Source of the DNA: Paenibacillus sp. PCH8
Lineage (GTDB): Bacteria > Bacillota > Bacilli > Paenibacillales > Paenibacillaceae
Reading direction: 5' to 3'
Assembly: GCF_002968835.1 (NCBI RefSeq)
Contig: NZ_PKQK01000002.1
Coordinates: 744,001-808,000, forward strand
DNA: 64,000 nucleotides
The stretch's first letter is position 1; each line of letters begins with the position of its first letter. The notes under the pieces were generated by a model. That model was not told where the DNA came from, ran no database searches, and saw nothing but the letters and a program-made list of their open reading frames with translations. Positions 54,371-64,000 of the stretch are shown one piece after another. A program made the position numbers and the translations under genes.

Positions 54371-54973
54371 TCAGGTAAATGAAAACGTGTCCACGACCTC
54401 ATACATTGGCGATTGTCCAAGCCTGGTCACATAAAGTACAACATCCTTTACAATCCACGAATTAACGCCTGAGGAATGTTCCGGAAGCACACCAGACACC
54501 CCTTTATTCTCATTACCTGGGAGCTGCCCCATATATTTTCTGGCAACAGTGATGTGCGGGGAATAGGGTCTTAATTCAGCTTCAAACCCAAGCATTGATG
54601 TAGCCATCACAATTTGTTTTTGCACTGAAATTAAACGATCTACTTCTCCGCTAATCCCTTTCCAGAGCACTTTAGGAGCTTCATCCAGCCCAAATGTTCC
54701 CCAGCCCGAAAGCTGAAGTTCAAAAGCCTGACCTTCGGCTGCCGCTAAGCGCAATGCTTTTCGCAGGTGTCCAATGTCACTCACTAATGTATCCCCCAGA
54801 AATTGCAAGGTAATATGATAATCCCTATGATCTGTCCATTTACGAAAATCAAGCTTGTTCTGTACAAGCCTCGTATCGATCTGAAGAGACTGCTGAACCG
54901 TTACAGGAAGACGAATCGCTACAAATAATCTCTCCCGCCGGGATGTATGATCCTGATGTAAATTGTTATTCAT
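54371..54973 (-). CDS. thpR: RNA 2',3'-cyclic phosphodiesterase (ThpR/LigT)
   Basis: A 200-residue 2H phosphoesterase with both HxT motifs: HITLQFLG and SPHITVARK. Such enzymes open 2',3'-cyclic phosphate at RNA ends. The start ATG 54973 lies eight bases behind AGAGAGG; GTG 54982 overlaps that site. Single gene. Confidence 0.9.
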   Translation of the reverse strand: MNNNLHQDHTSRRERLFVAIRLPVTVQQSLQIDTRLVQNKLDFRKWTDHRDYHITLQFLGDTLVSDIGHLRKALRLAAAEGQAFELQLSGWGTFGLDEAPKVLWKGISGEVDRLISVQKQIVMATSMLGFEAELRPYSPHITVARKYMGQLPGNENKGVSGVLPEHSSGVNSWIVKDVVLYVTRLGQSPMYEVVDTFSFT

Positions 54974-55170
54974 GACATACACCTCTCTAAAGTTCGCTCT
55001 ATTATTTCATAATTATGCATATCGTTTCAAGTTGGGTAAGTATAGAGTGACACAAAGATGAGAATTTGCAAATAAGGCTTCATTCCTGCATTTGCCTTCC
55101 CATGCACATCCGTCATTAAATCTGATAAACTTAAAATCACCAATCAACTATCTCAGGAGGAACACACATT

Positions 55171-56127
55171 ATGGGTAAAATCGTATGTTTTCCAACATTA
55201 TCTGAAGAACAACAACAGCGCATTCTGAATGCCGCACCAGGGTATACACTGAAAGTTGGCAAAGCCAAAGAATTGGACCCTGCCGAGTTAAGCGATGCTG
55301 AGATTATTCTCGGATGGTCGCCACTTGTCACTGAACATGCGTTGAAACAGGAAAACCTTCTCCAATGGGTTCAAGTATGGTCAGCGGGTGTGGATAACCT
55401 CCCCTTAGCTGATCTACAGCATAAGGACGTCCAGGTAACCAGTGCAAATGGAGTTCATGCCATTCCCATTACGGAAATTATTCTTGGCATGATGTTATCC
55501 CACAGCCGCTGGCTGAGACAAGCCATGCTGCATCAACAGCAGTCCGAATGGAAGGCTCCTGCCAAACCATTGCCGGAACTGCATGGCAAAACAGCGGTCA
55601 TCGTTGGTGTGGGTGAGATCGGAACGGAAACTGCCCGCGTTCTCAAAGCACTCGGCATGCGCACGATCGGAGTACGCCGTTCAGGTAAAGATGTGCCCGA
55701 TGTGGATCAAATGTACGACATGACTGGTCTACATGAAGCCTTGCGCCAAGGCGATTATGTGATTAACATTCTACCCCTGACTGATGAAACCAAACATATA
55801 TACGATGAAGCTGCATTTGAGCATTTCAAGCAAGGAGCCTGTTTCGTCAATGTGGGACGTGGCCCCAGTGTGAAGACGGAAGCGTTGCTAAGTGCACTCC
55901 AAAGCGGACCAATTGCCTTTGCCGCACTGGATGTCTTCGAAGAAGAACCCCTTCCGGCTGACCACCCGCTGTGGGGCATGGACAACGTGTTAATCACACC
56001 TCATATCGCAGGAAGTACAGAGCAATATACCGATCGAGCACTCGATATTTTCGTGCAAAATCTGGAAGCTTACGTTGCTGGCGAGACATTGCCGCTCAAC
56101 CTGGTAGATTATAATCATAAATATTAA
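55171..56127 (+). CDS. D-isomer 2-hydroxyacid dehydrogenase
   Basis: A 318-residue NAD(P)-dependent dehydrogenase. The nucleotide fold starts at AVIVGVGEIGTETARVL (about 142-158). The substrate motifs are SAGVDNLPL (near 75), NVGRGPSVKTEAL with the Arg (about 228), DVFEEEPLP with the Glu and the catalytic His in LITPHIAGST. Its substrate (glyoxylate, hydroxypyruvate or another 2-oxoacid) cannot be told. CTCAGGAGG precedes the ATG. Own terminator. Confidence 0.88.
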   Translation: MGKIVCFPTLSEEQQQRILNAAPGYTLKVGKAKELDPAELSDAEIILGWSPLVTEHALKQENLLQWVQVWSAGVDNLPLADLQHKDVQVTSANGVHAIPITEIILGMMLSHSRWLRQAMLHQQQSEWKAPAKPLPELHGKTAVIVGVGEIGTETARVLKALGMRTIGVRRSGKDVPDVDQMYDMTGLHEALRQGDYVINILPLTDETKHIYDEAAFEHFKQGACFVNVGRGPSVKTEALLSALQSGPIAFAALDVFEEEPLPADHPLWGMDNVLITPHIAGSTEQYTDRALDIFVQNLEAYVAGETLPLNLVDYNHKY

Positions 56128-56193
56128 CACAAACACCCGTTCCCATGCAATAATGTGCAAATCACATTCATTTCGATTTATCATTATCTCATC

Positions 56194-56244
56194 AAAAAAA
56201 CTCCATTTCTGGAAGTGTAAGATCTTCCAAGTTGGAGTTTTTTT
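56194..56244. terminator. Bidirectional terminator
   Basis: AAACTCCA pairs with TGGAGTTT and an inner TGGAAG pairs with CTTCCA; A runs on the left and T runs on the right serve both the dehydrogenase gene and the convergent methyltransferase gene. Confidence 0.85.
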
Positions 56245-56255
56245 GTCGTTTGGGC

Positions 56256-57233
56256 TTAGCTACATAACCATATATGACGTATAAATGCACCTTTTTGTGC
56301 TCTTATATACGTTTCTACGTTCCATCCTACTTCCAGCAAGTGCTCTTCCATCCACTCTGTGGAAACAATGACTGCACGTTTGGTCAATCTGCGCAAGCTT
56401 TCCAGCATGGCTCGTTGCTCATGATCCGGAAGCACAGAGCACAGATTATAAGGCATATCCAGAATGGCCGCATCGTAAAAACCTTGCAATTTATTCATAT
56501 CACCCAATGTGATTCGATCTGGATCATATCCATAATGCGGCAGATTCATTCGTGCACCTCTCACCGCCAAAGGATTCAGATCATTACCTTTCGCTTCAAT
56601 TCCAATGGATAAAGCCTCAATCACAACCGTTCCCATCCCGCAACATGGATCAAGCAACTGATGGTTTTCTACTTTTGGAACGGCGATATTAACCAGCGCT
56701 CTGGCCAGCGTGATACCGAATCCAGTGGAATAGTTTTGCGGCTTCTGCCGGTGAATGTGCCATGATCGATCCGCTTCTGTCCACTGACCCAAGATCCATT
56801 TTTCTCCTGTTTGAATTAGGCCAAAAGTCACCTTAGGCTGTTTCATCTGAGCTTTGCCCTTAATGCACATGCCGACTTCCTTTTCCAGTTGGCGAGACTG
56901 TGCATAATCAAGGGTGTGATCGCCTTCTTTTAGACAAACTACCTTAAATGTCTCATCAGGCAATAGATGAATGTCTTGGGCAAAAGGAAGCAACTCAGTA
57001 ACCGTGTCCCCTTCACCGATCACATCCAATCTCCCGCGGATAAAAGGACTTCGTCCCGGTGGTATACCTATGTCGGACCAGACATACGAGCCCCGGTCTA
57101 AACCGCTCTCCGCGCTTGGTTCAAGCAGCGTATTCAGCTCAAGTATGCATAATTCACGTTCGTTCTCGTGGCAAGCAAAGGTATAGAGATATTTTCCATA
57201 AGTGGCGCACATACCAAGTGATTCAGCAGGCAA
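56256..57233 (-). CDS. Trm11/UPF0020-type RNA methyltransferase
   Basis: A 325-residue protein. Its class I methyltransferase domain (about 165-320) has LLDPCCGMGTVVIEAL (SAM-binding), GNDLNPLAVRGARMN and DMPYNLCS (motif IV, D-x-P-Y) as in guanine-N2 RNA methyltransferases. The N-terminal half may be a THUMP-like domain. The start is TTG 57233, four bases after AGGAGAGGGG; the next ATG has no site. An 18-base palindrome lies 40 bases upstream. Confidence 0.82.
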   Translation of the reverse strand: MPAESLGMCATYGKYLYTFACHENERELCILELNTLLEPSAESGLDRGSYVWSDIGIPPGRSPFIRGRLDVIGEGDTVTELLPFAQDIHLLPDETFKVVCLKEGDHTLDYAQSRQLEKEVGMCIKGKAQMKQPKVTFGLIQTGEKWILGQWTEADRSWHIHRQKPQNYSTGFGITLARALVNIAVPKVENHQLLDPCCGMGTVVIEALSIGIEAKGNDLNPLAVRGARMNLPHYGYDPDRITLGDMNKLQGFYDAAILDMPYNLCSVLPDHEQRAMLESLRRLTKRAVIVSTEWMEEHLLEVGWNVETYIRAQKGAFIRHIWLCS

Positions 57234-57272
57234 AATTCCCCTCTCCTTTAGTTGTCAAGTTAGCTTCAGGTA

Positions 57273-57290
57273 GACATTGTATACAATGTC
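57273..57290. promoter_or_regulatory. Perfect 18-base palindrome GACATTGTATACAATGTC
   Basis: A perfect two-fold symmetric site upstream of the methyltransferase gene. The TTGTATACAA core recalls operators of GntR-type regulators. No GntR gene is in the window. Confidence 0.45.
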
Positions 57291-57339
57291 AGGCTTATAG
57301 ACAACGATCATTCTCCATAGCCTTATTGATCTAAAAGAA

Positions 57340-57378
57340 AAAGTAAGGCATTCCCATTATCCGGGAAAACCTTACTTT
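57340..57378 (-). terminator. Terminator of the chemoreceptor gene
   Basis: AAAGTAAGG is inverted as CCTTACTTT with a shorter inner stem; on the minus strand TTTTTCTTTT follows. Confidence 0.8.
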
Positions 57379-57511
57379 GTTTGATATGCCAATAATGGAA
57401 ATAAAAGCAATTCCATCCAATTTAATCATGTTCCAACAGCTCATAAATCATCTGAATTTTCGCCATTTAACCTCTTGCCTTATTCCTGTTTCTTCTATTA
57501 TAAGAAGAAGG

Positions 57512-59224
57512 TTATATTTTTAATTTTTCAATGGATGTAAGCAGATCTTCCGACAATTCTTTCAGACTCTGAATGTTGCCGCTAATCGTTTCCATAGAAC
57601 TTACCTGCTCCTCTGCCGATGCGGAAACTTCCTCCACACTGGCTGCTGATTGTTCCGAAATAGCAGAAATCTGCTGACCGAAATCATTCATGCGCTCACT
57701 TGCTTCCTGCATGCCCGCGAGACCATCCGTCATCGTTCCAATGACACCTACCATGCCTTCCACTGATTCATTAATGGTTCGGAACAGTTGACCGGAAGCA
57801 AGTACATGTTCCTGTCCCAATTCCGTCTCCTGAACACCTGTGCGTAACTCCGCAACAACCCCTTGTGAATCTTTCTGAATATCCTCGGTAATTACCGTAA
57901 TCTCTTCGACCGAAGCCTGCACCGCTTCAGATAACTTCCGTACTTCGGATGCAACTACGGCGAACCCACGGCCACTCTCTCCTGCACGGGCTGCCTCAAT
58001 GGAGGCATTCAATGCCAACAGATTGGTTTGACGTGCAATATCGTGAATCACCTGAACCAGTTTGGAAATATCCTCATTTTTACAATTCAATAATTCCATC
58101 TTGTTCATGGAAGCCGAGACTGAACTGGAAATCTGTTGCATCTGCTGTACCGACTGTTCCATAGCCTTGCGACCATTCAGCCCTTGCTCCAGCACACGGT
58201 CCGACATGACCCGTAGCTGATTGCCTTGTTCCGTATGATTCTGAATATGGTCATTCAACCCCTCAACAGTATGTGCCGAGGCCACTGCCGTCTCTGCCTG
58301 ACTCTCCGCAGCCTTGGCGGACTCTTCCATCGTTACAGCAATTTGGCGACTGCCAATCTTAACTTCTTCCGAGGAGATTGCCAATTCTCCGCTTTGACGA
58401 TTGACAGCTTCCGCAATTCGTCTGACATTGAGAACCATGGAAGTCAGGTTACCTTTCATATCGTTCACCGCTTTAGCCAGCACGCCGACTTCATCCTCAT
58501 GTTTGCTATGTACATCCTGAACATTCAATTGACCTTCAGCAATCAATTTCACTGCACTAATGACACGCAGCAATGGTTTGACAACCTGCGATCGAATGAT
58601 AGGAATACTGATCAACGTAATGACAATCATGATTAGAACACCAAAAATGATAATCAATCTGCCATCCTGCACGGATCGAATGGTTTGGGCGGCGGACAGA
58701 TCGGACTGTTGTTGATTGTATTCCACGAGATAATCCAGATCAACCTGCATGGCATCAAAGGAATCAGCACCTTTTTCAGATACTTCCTTCGCCATCTGTA
58801 CCTGGCCTTCATCACTCAGCTTGATCGCTTGCGTGTTAAACTTGAGATACGCTTCCCATTTGCTCTTGAATGCAGTCCAGTGCTCCAGCTCCTCTGGAGA
58901 TTTCTTCTGCTGATCATATAACTGCATCGCTTGAGTTGTTTCTCGAATATACTTGGTGCGTTCTTCAGACAAAGCAGCCTTGTCCGTTTCATCCGCGTCA
59001 AAGTGACGATAACTTAATGACAGAACATGCTCTGTGGTATAGTTCAGCCGGTTAATTTCCTGAATTGAGGGTATCCAATTACCTGTGATTTCATTGGTGT
59101 TGGATTCTATCGAATTCATCCGACTCACAATGGTGACACTTAAAAGAATTAAACAGAGGATTAACAAGTAAAACGCGATGCTGATACGCAGACCAATACT
59201 CTTGATTCTGAATCTGCTGAACAT
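57512..59224 (-). CDS. Methyl-accepting chemotaxis protein
   Basis: A 570-residue receptor: first membrane helix about 13-33, a four-helix-bundle sensor (about 35-185), second helix about 190-210, a HAMP region (about 211-265) and a signalling domain with the hairpin tip [38 protein letters not shown]. The tip has Ser where most have Ala (NASIEAA), otherwise normal. Ligand unknown. GAGGAGGAAATCAT precedes the ATG. No other chemotaxis gene is near. Confidence 0.95.
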   Translation of the reverse strand: MFSRFRIKSIGLRISIAFYLLILCLILLSVTIVSRMNSIESNTNEITGNWIPSIQEINRLNYTTEHVLSLSYRHFDADETDKAALSEERTKYIRETTQAMQLYDQQKKSPEELEHWTAFKSKWEAYLKFNTQAIKLSDEGQVQMAKEVSEKGADSFDAMQVDLDYLVEYNQQQSDLSAAQTIRSVQDGRLIIIFGVLIMIVITLISIPIIRSQVVKPLLRVISAVKLIAEGQLNVQDVHSKHEDEVGVLAKAVNDMKGNLTSMVLNVRRIAEAVNRQSGELAISSEEVKIGSRQIAVTMEESAKAAESQAETAVASAHTVEGLNDHIQNHTEQGNQLRVMSDRVLEQGLNGRKAMEQSVQQMQQISSSVSASMNKMELLNCKNEDISKLVQVIHDIARQTNLLALNASIEAARAGESGRGFAVVASEVRKLSEAVQASVEEITVITEDIQKDSQGVVAELRTGVQETELGQEHVLASGQLFRTINESVEGMVGVIGTMTDGLAGMQEASERMNDFGQQISAISEQSAASVEEVSASAEEQVSSMETISGNIQSLKELSEDLLTSIEKLKI

Positions 59225-59535
59225 ATGATTTCCTCCTCGTGACCGTCCTCGGCCATCCCAAATTCATTTGTTTTTGTCTTTGTCTTTGTTGTACCCTTCT
59301 TTTGGCATCTTTGAAAATAATCTTTTTATCCGATTAAGATAGGAATTCAGACGTAAAATATTATAACATTCTTTTGCTGAACAGATGATTATTTTGTAGA
59401 AAATTGTTGAAATTTGACGAATCTCAAATGGGAGAGCTGCAGCATACGGCTCTTGTCCGATCTTCAGCTCTCCCATTTGTTATGATTCCAAGGGGTTCCA
59501 CCTTATAATAGTCAGTCTGCGTCATTCTTGCTGTC
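59225..59535. other. Intergenic region with a 15-bp inverted repeat
   Basis: CAAATGGGAGAGCTG (59425-59439) is perfectly inverted at 59465-59479. No clear U tract follows on either strand, so it is at best a weak terminator of the monooxygenase gene. A TATAAT for the chemoreceptor lies at 59360-59365 (minus) without a good -35. A short tandem of TTTGTC repeats lies near the chemoreceptor start. Confidence 0.5.
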
Positions 59536-60555
59536 TCATGATTCCGCCAATAATCGGTAAGAATTCAGCCTGTTCTCATAATCGGGTCCTGCCGTAACAA
59601 TAAGTAACCGCTCCGTATCCAGTCTCTGGCTCACCTGTTGCAATTGACTCCATACCTGCTCGGCTGTACCCGCATAGTGTTGTGCTACTTTGTGTGCTAG
59701 TTTGTTATGATTAGCATCTCCTGCATCATTCGTGTTCGAGTCCAAGACAGCACCTGAATCCGATTCAGGTAAACTTTCTTTCCCATTCGCCTTGCGCCGT
59801 TCCGACATGTCGCGACTCCATGTCAGAGCATCCTCCTCTGACTCTGCACATAATACACTGACTGCCACCATAACTTCTGGCTCCTTCATGGTCGCACTGG
59901 GAATGAACCCTTCCCGGTACCGCCTTACAGCCTCTGTACCGTCAGCATCACTCATAAATTGACCAAATACATAGCCCATGCCAAACTGTGCCGCGAATTC
60001 TGCGCTCTTTACGTTCGTCCCCAGCATCCAGAGCGATAACGGAAGCTTGGGAATGGGACGAGCTGTCACCGGATGATCCTCGTACGTGTACCGGTCTTCA
60101 AGCAGTTCTGTCAGTGCTGCGAGCGATGCGGGCAGCTTGGACACATGCTGCAAATAATTGCCACTGAGTGCCATCGTGGCATGAGGTCCACCGCCAGGAG
60201 CACGTCCCAGTCCCAGCTCTATGCGCCCCGGATAGAGCGCAGCCAGCAGACGGAACGATTCCGCTACCTTGAGAGGGCTGTAATGCGGCAACAGGACCGC
60301 ACCGGAGCCCAACTGGATCGTTGTTGTTCTTGCTCCGATATGGGCGAGCAGCACTTCTGGAGATGCCGATGCCAGTTCAGCCATATCATGATGCTCTGAC
60401 GTCCAGTATCGAGAGTACCCCCAGGTTTCGGCATGCTGAGCAAGCTTTACTGATTGCTGAAGCGCCTGTTCTACCGTCGCATCATCTAACCTTGGAACAA
60501 GGTCAAGTACGCCCAGTTTGTATTTTTCACCAATTCTCGTGCCCAAGCGTCTCAT
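59536..60555 (-). CDS. Luciferase-like flavin monooxygenase family protein
   Basis: A 339-residue protein of the bacterial-luciferase-like group (YceB/YtmO type, single-subunit). It has YSRYWTSEHHDM, IQLGSGAVLLPHYSPLKVAESF and GRAPGGGPHATM, the FMN-binding family pattern. There is a low-complexity insertion near residues 245-275 (Ser/Asp/Asn-rich). The substrate is unknown. Two starts are possible: ATG 60555 and TTG 60546. It follows dgt by 21 bases and probably shares its transcript. Confidence 0.85.
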   Translation of the reverse strand: MRRLGTRIGEKYKLGVLDLVPRLDDATVEQALQQSVKLAQHAETWGYSRYWTSEHHDMAELASASPEVLLAHIGARTTTIQLGSGAVLLPHYSPLKVAESFRLLAALYPGRIELGLGRAPGGGPHATMALSGNYLQHVSKLPASLAALTELLEDRYTYEDHPVTARPIPKLPLSLWMLGTNVKSAEFAAQFGMGYVFGQFMSDADGTEAVRRYREGFIPSATMKEPEVMVAVSVLCAESEEDALTWSRDMSERRKANGKESLPESDSGAVLDSNTNDAGDANHNKLAHKVAQHYAGTAEQVWSQLQQVSQRLDTERLLIVTAGPDYENRLNSYRLLAES

Positions 60556-60576
60556 CTCCCTTCGTTTTGGTGATCT

Positions 60577-61992
60577 CTAATCGAGATCGTAGATGGAACC
60601 GACCTTCAGACCGTAGAGTTCATTGTATATTTTCTCAGCAAACGCATCCGTCATCCCGGCAATATAATCAATCACCATGTGTTCCCAAGTCCAGATCGGA
60701 TTCGCCTTCGCCTGATCCTTCTCATATCGTTGCAGCCAGTCGGATGGAATGATCGATTTGGACGTTTCCGGATCAAGGAAAGCATCCCATAACCGCTTAA
60801 TCATCCATTCACTGCGCTTCTGCAATCGCTGTACACGCAGATCACGGATCATAGTCACCCAGGCAAAGCTCTTGAGCACACTCACCGTACGCAGCATGTC
60901 AAGGTCTTCAGCCCCTTCACGGACAAAGGTTACTTTCTTCCAGTCGCCGTCGTCAATAACGCCCAGGCTGCCTACAAAAAAGCTCACCCAGTAGGCTTTC
61001 ACCTCACGGCGGGTACGCGAGTAATCATGCTCGCAAAACGGCATCTTCTCATTCCAGACGCGCAGGAACGAAGCGAGCACTTCTTCTACCTTTTGCCCAA
61101 TGGCTTCTCTACCCCATCCGTTCCAGAACAGATCCTCCAGCGTCGTAATCTTATCCACAATCAGTCGATTCACATGCGGATCTTGCAGGAAATGCTCATG
61201 TACCTCAATTTTGCCTGCTTTGATGCCATCCTCCAAGTCATGTGAGGAGTATGCAATGTCGTCACAGAGATCCATCAATTGTGCTTCCAGCGTCTTCTTG
61301 CCTGCTGGCATGTTCCAGCGATCACGGATCTCACGAATATATTGCCACTCATGATGATACATGCCCTTCTTGCTCTCCGTCCCCGGATACGGATACTTGT
61401 TGATTCCGAGCAATACTGCATCCGACAGGTTCAGCCCGTCGATATCTTCCCGTTTCTCCAGATGCATAATGAGACGGAAGTTGTGGGCATTGCCTTCAAA
61501 ATGCTCGTATTTCCGTTTGAGCTCGGCACGAACCTCGGATTCCTGCAGAGGAGATTTGGATGCGCGGCTTTTCTTCATGATTTTCTTCGCCTCGGTGTTA
61601 ATCAGATCATCCAAAATGCCGTCCAGCACTTCCTCACCTTTATGTCCAAAAGGCGGATGTCCGAAGTCATGTGCTATCGCAGCACACTCCACTACTTCCG
61701 AATCAATAATAAGACCTGGACTATCTGCCCGATCCCAGTCTACCTCAGGAAAACGCCTAAGCAGACTTCTCGCAGCCTCACGTGCAATCTGTGCCACCTC
61801 CAGGGAGTGGGTCAACCGGGTACGATAATAATCCCCCGTTCCTGCGCCAAACACCTGCGATTTGCCCTGTAACCGACGGAAGGTCGGTGAATGAATCAAT
61901 CTGGAATAGTCCCGTTCATACGCTGCACGAGATCCATCCAACTTGGTTAGTTCCGGATATTGTCTATGTTCTCTCAGATCGTTCCATTGCAT
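60577..61992 (-). CDS. dgt: Deoxyguanosine triphosphate triphosphohydrolase-like protein
   Basis: A 471-residue HD-domain enzyme that splits dNTPs to nucleoside and triphosphate. HD motifs are visible: TRLTHSLEV (His) and AAIAHDFGHPPFGHKGE (His-Asp). The long C-terminal half is typical of the dGTPase family. TAGGAGTGATCAC precedes the ATG. A TATAAT lies 37 bases upstream (62029-62034). It is the first gene before the monooxygenase gene. Confidence 0.92.
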   Translation of the reverse strand: MQWNDLREHRQYPELTKLDGSRAAYERDYSRLIHSPTFRRLQGKSQVFGAGTGDYYRTRLTHSLEVAQIAREAARSLLRRFPEVDWDRADSPGLIIDSEVVECAAIAHDFGHPPFGHKGEEVLDGILDDLINTEAKKIMKKSRASKSPLQESEVRAELKRKYEHFEGNAHNFRLIMHLEKREDIDGLNLSDAVLLGINKYPYPGTESKKGMYHHEWQYIREIRDRWNMPAGKKTLEAQLMDLCDDIAYSSHDLEDGIKAGKIEVHEHFLQDPHVNRLIVDKITTLEDLFWNGWGREAIGQKVEEVLASFLRVWNEKMPFCEHDYSRTRREVKAYWVSFFVGSLGVIDDGDWKKVTFVREGAEDLDMLRTVSVLKSFAWVTMIRDLRVQRLQKRSEWMIKRLWDAFLDPETSKSIIPSDWLQRYEKDQAKANPIWTWEHMVIDYIAGMTDAFAEKIYNELYGLKVGSIYDLD

Positions 61993-62034
61993 GTGATCAC
62001 TCCTAGCCGACTGTCTCTATTTTGAGTGATTATA

Positions 62035-62258
62035 CACAACATCCGTGGTTTCGAAAAGTAAAACCTGTCTGCCATTGTCACTTCTTCTCACATCATTTTG
62101 TGATGATCAGTCATCTTCGCTTATTATACCCTGCCAGACTGTCGTCTGTGCAGCTAAATGATAAGGATTCATATTGAACTCACACTATCGTGACTTATGA
62201 TGAAAAAAGTGACTTATACAGTTTGTATGGCCGTTACGGTTACGGATCGTTCTTATGA
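62035..62258. other. Intergenic region upstream of dgt
   Basis: No open frame with a ribosome site and no RNA motif seen. AT-rich in its first part. Confidence 0.35.
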
Positions 62259-62259
62259 T

Positions 62260-62318
62260 CGCTGTTATTCCCAAATTTCTTTGATTCCCTTTTAAAAGGG
62301 AGAAATTCGGGAATAGCG
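62260..62318. repeat. Imperfect palindromic element
   Basis: AATTTCT (62274-62280) is exactly inverted at 62301-62307. The pairing extends outward through ATTCCC/GGGAAT and CGCT/AGCG with a small bulge, and inward to a perfect CCCTTTTAAAAGGG (62287-62300). A second hairpin (GCTTTC/GAAAGC) follows about 20 bases on. It is not linked to any gene; a repeat or a structured RNA is possible. Confidence 0.55.
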
Positions 62319-62558
62319 TATGCTTCCGATGCAGCTTTCTTGCAGAAAGCTTTCAGGCGACCGCTTCGCTTCTTCAGAATCGATTCCGTCCCCTTCACTA
62401 CTTTTTGCTGTTTTCACACCAAATCTAAATGACATCACATTCCCTATAAGGGGGAATTCTTCAAAACTTTGAAAAGCTAAAGAATTTCATTACGATGTTC
62501 ATCCATCGCTGCAATGATAGTCTGCCTCCCCCGCTCCTACCCCGTTGTGGGTAAAAAC

Positions 62559-62597
62559 AAAAAAACCGACAGGACTGAAACGCCCTGTCGGGGTAAA
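62559..62597 (-). terminator. Terminator of htpG
   Basis: CCGACAGG is inverted as CCTGTCGG across a ten-base loop; on the minus strand seven T follow. It lies 130 bases past the htpG stop. Confidence 0.85.
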
Positions 62598-62730
62598 GAT
62601 GGTGGGTGCAACGGTATTTTGTAGTTTTCCGACTATATAGGTACTGAGTCTTCACCCGGAAACTACATTGAACATGCCATCATTTTTGATTCAGTGCACC
62701 GTTATTACATCACTGCGATATCGCGGAAGT

Positions 62731-64000
62731 TTACACCATCACCTTACAGATATCGTTGGTGAACTCTACCGGGTCCTGAATGGGCAGTCCCTCAATCAGC
62801 AATGCCTGATGGTACAGCAGGCTGGTGTAGAGGTTCAGCTTTTCCTGATCCTGTGCAAAAGCGTCTTTCAGTGATTTGAAGACATCGTGATTCACGTTGA
62901 TCTCCAGCACTTTATCCGCCTGTACATCTTCGCTGTTCGGCATTGCTTTCAGGATCTTCTCCATCTCAATCGTCAGCTCACCTTCGGTGGACAAACATAC
63001 CGGGTGACTTCTGAGACGTTTGGAAGCTTTAACCGCTTTGACTTTACCCGCCAATTGAGCTTGCATCGCTTCGAACAAGTCTTTGTTATCGTTGTCCTGA
63101 GCGTCCGTTTCTTCTTTGTCCGCGCTATCTTCGATACCCAGGTCACCACTGGAGATGGATTTGAATTCTTTCTCCTTGTAGTTCGTGATCATCTTGATCG
63201 CAAACTCATCGATGTCATCGGTGAAGTACAATACTTCGTACCCTTTTTCCAACACACCCTCGATCTGTGGTAGTTTCTCGATACGGCTGATCGACTCACC
63301 AGATGCATAGTAAACATACTTCTGATCTTCCGGCATTCTGGAGACGTATTCGTCCAGGCTCACCAGCTTGTTCTCTTTGGAAGAAGTGAACAGCAGCAGA
63401 TCCTGCAACGTATCTTTGTTGACGCCATAATCGCTGTACACGCCATATTTCAACTGACGACCAAACGCTTGATAGAATTTCTCATAGTTCTCACGCTCGT
63501 CCTTCAGCAGGCTTTGCAGTTGACTCTTGATTTTGTTCTTGATGTTCTTCGCGATCAGGCTAAGCTGACGATCATGTTGCAACATCTCACGGGAGATGTT
63601 CAGGGACAGATCTTCCGAATCCACCATACCTTTGACAAATCCGAAATAATCCGGCAACAGATCACTGCATTTATCCATGATCAATACCCCGTTAGAGTAG
63701 AGTTCAAGGCCTTTTTCATACTCTTTGGTGTAATAGTCAAACGGCGTGTTCTCCGGGATAAACAGGATCGCATTATACACTACTGCGCCATCTGCGCTGA
63801 TGTGCAAGTGTTTGAGCGGTTTGTCAAAACCGTAGCGTTTTTCCATATAGAAGTTGGTGTAATCTTCTTCGGTCAATTCGCTTTTATTTTTACGCCAGAT
63901 CGGCACCATGCTGTTCACGGTTTGTTCTTCCTGATACTCTTCGAACTCGTTCTCCGTGTCCTCTTTCGGACGTTGACCCGTTACATCCATCTTGATCGGG
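62731..64000 (-). CDS. htpG: Molecular chaperone HtpG (Hsp90), 3' part
   Basis: The frame is open at the right edge, so the N-terminal ATPase domain lies outside. The 420-odd visible residues are the middle and C-terminal domains: [62 protein letters not shown] (the Hsp90 middle-domain signature) and the dimerisation part near the end. Residues about 290-310 carry an acidic linker ([17 protein letters not shown]). Confidence 0.95.
   Translation of the reverse strand, partial: PIKMDVTGQRPKEDTENEFEEYQEEQTVNSMVPIWRKNKSELTEEDYTNFYMEKRYGFDKPLKHLHISADGAVVYNAILFIPENTPFDYYTKEYEKGLELYSNGVLIMDKCSDLLPDYFGFVKGMVDSEDLSLNISREMLQHDRQLSLIAKNIKNKIKSQLQSLLKDERENYEKFYQAFGRQLKYGVYSDYGVNKDTLQDLLLFTSSKENKLVSLDEYVSRMPEDQKYVYYASGESISRIEKLPQIEGVLEKGYEVLYFTDDIDEFAIKMITNYKEKEFKSISSGDLGIEDSADKEETDAQDNDNKDLFEAMQAQLAGKVKAVKASKRLRSHPVCLSTEGELTIEMEKILKAMPNSEDVQADKVLEINVNHDVFKSLKDAFAQDQEKLNLYTSLLYHQALLIEGLPIQDPVEFTNDICKVMV

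Noticed and set aside
62461..62655. A 64-residue protein gene downstream of htpG
   Set aside because: The frame runs through the htpG terminator and has no ribosome site.

Overview
The window looks like chromosomal DNA of a spore-forming, aerobic Gram-positive bacterium of the Paenibacillus type. The basis is gene content and order: a YdiF/TsaD/RimI/TsaB/TsaE block as in Bacillus, spore genes (SspH, an orphan GerAB permease, a SleB-type hydrolase), Ku with separate LigD-type ligase and polymerase genes, T-box control of leuA, and strong AGGAGG-like ribosome binding sites with frequent TTG/GTG starts. There are no rRNA or tRNA genes, phage modules, insertion sequences or CRISPR arrays. The assignment is inference from content, not from a database search.

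Layout. 0-8 kb: the 3' end of an ABC-F ATPase gene, then a gene-free stretch with a cluster of six DnaA boxes and a large imperfect palindrome. Then, on the minus strand, tsaE-tsaB-rimI-tsaD (tRNA t6A synthesis) and leuA, which has its own promoter and two tandem leucine T-box leaders. A small spore-protein unit follows. 8-13.4 kb (plus strand): Ku, a catechol-dioxygenase-like gene, then gerAB-ligase-polymerase as one apparent operon. Ku and gerAB each have a candidate forespore sigma-G promoter, so this reads as a DNA end-joining set for the spore. 13.4-21.2 kb: single membrane or envelope genes (YitT family, cardiolipin synthase, CNNM/CorC transporter, AI-2E family protein, ABC exporter) and an 83-residue Cys-pair protein.

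21.4-41.4 kb: one long minus-strand exopolysaccharide operon of about 20 kb. It runs from a tyrosine-phosphatase/Wzz/BY-kinase control module, through a structured RNA lying where the Bacillus eps operon carries its EAR element, to galU, an initiating sugar-phosphate transferase, Wzy, Alg14/Alg13-like proteins, four further glycosyltransferases, Wzx, a pyruvyltransferase, manC, ugd, an LCP ligase, a GH74-type glycanase, a VanZ protein and a small membrane protein. It suggests a Wzx/Wzy polymer containing mannose and glucuronic acid, with pyruvate decoration. Upstream is a divergent pair: a degenerate PilZ-like protein and an XRE repressor, with GATACA-type operators between them.

43-64 kb: a glutamate synthase large-subunit gene with a long leader, a YhgE/TetR pair sharing a TGACC-N13-GGTCA operator, a processive glycosyltransferase, a SleB-type hydrolase, an RNA cyclic phosphodiesterase, a hydroxyacid dehydrogenase, a Trm11-like methyltransferase, a chemoreceptor, a luciferase-like monooxygenase, a dGTPase and the 3' part of htpG.

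Four single-base deletions break three genes (leuA once, the GH74 gene twice, one EPS glycosyltransferase once). Three of the four are a G6 run read as G5. Sequencing or assembly error is the leading explanation; real loss or G-tract switching is the alternative.
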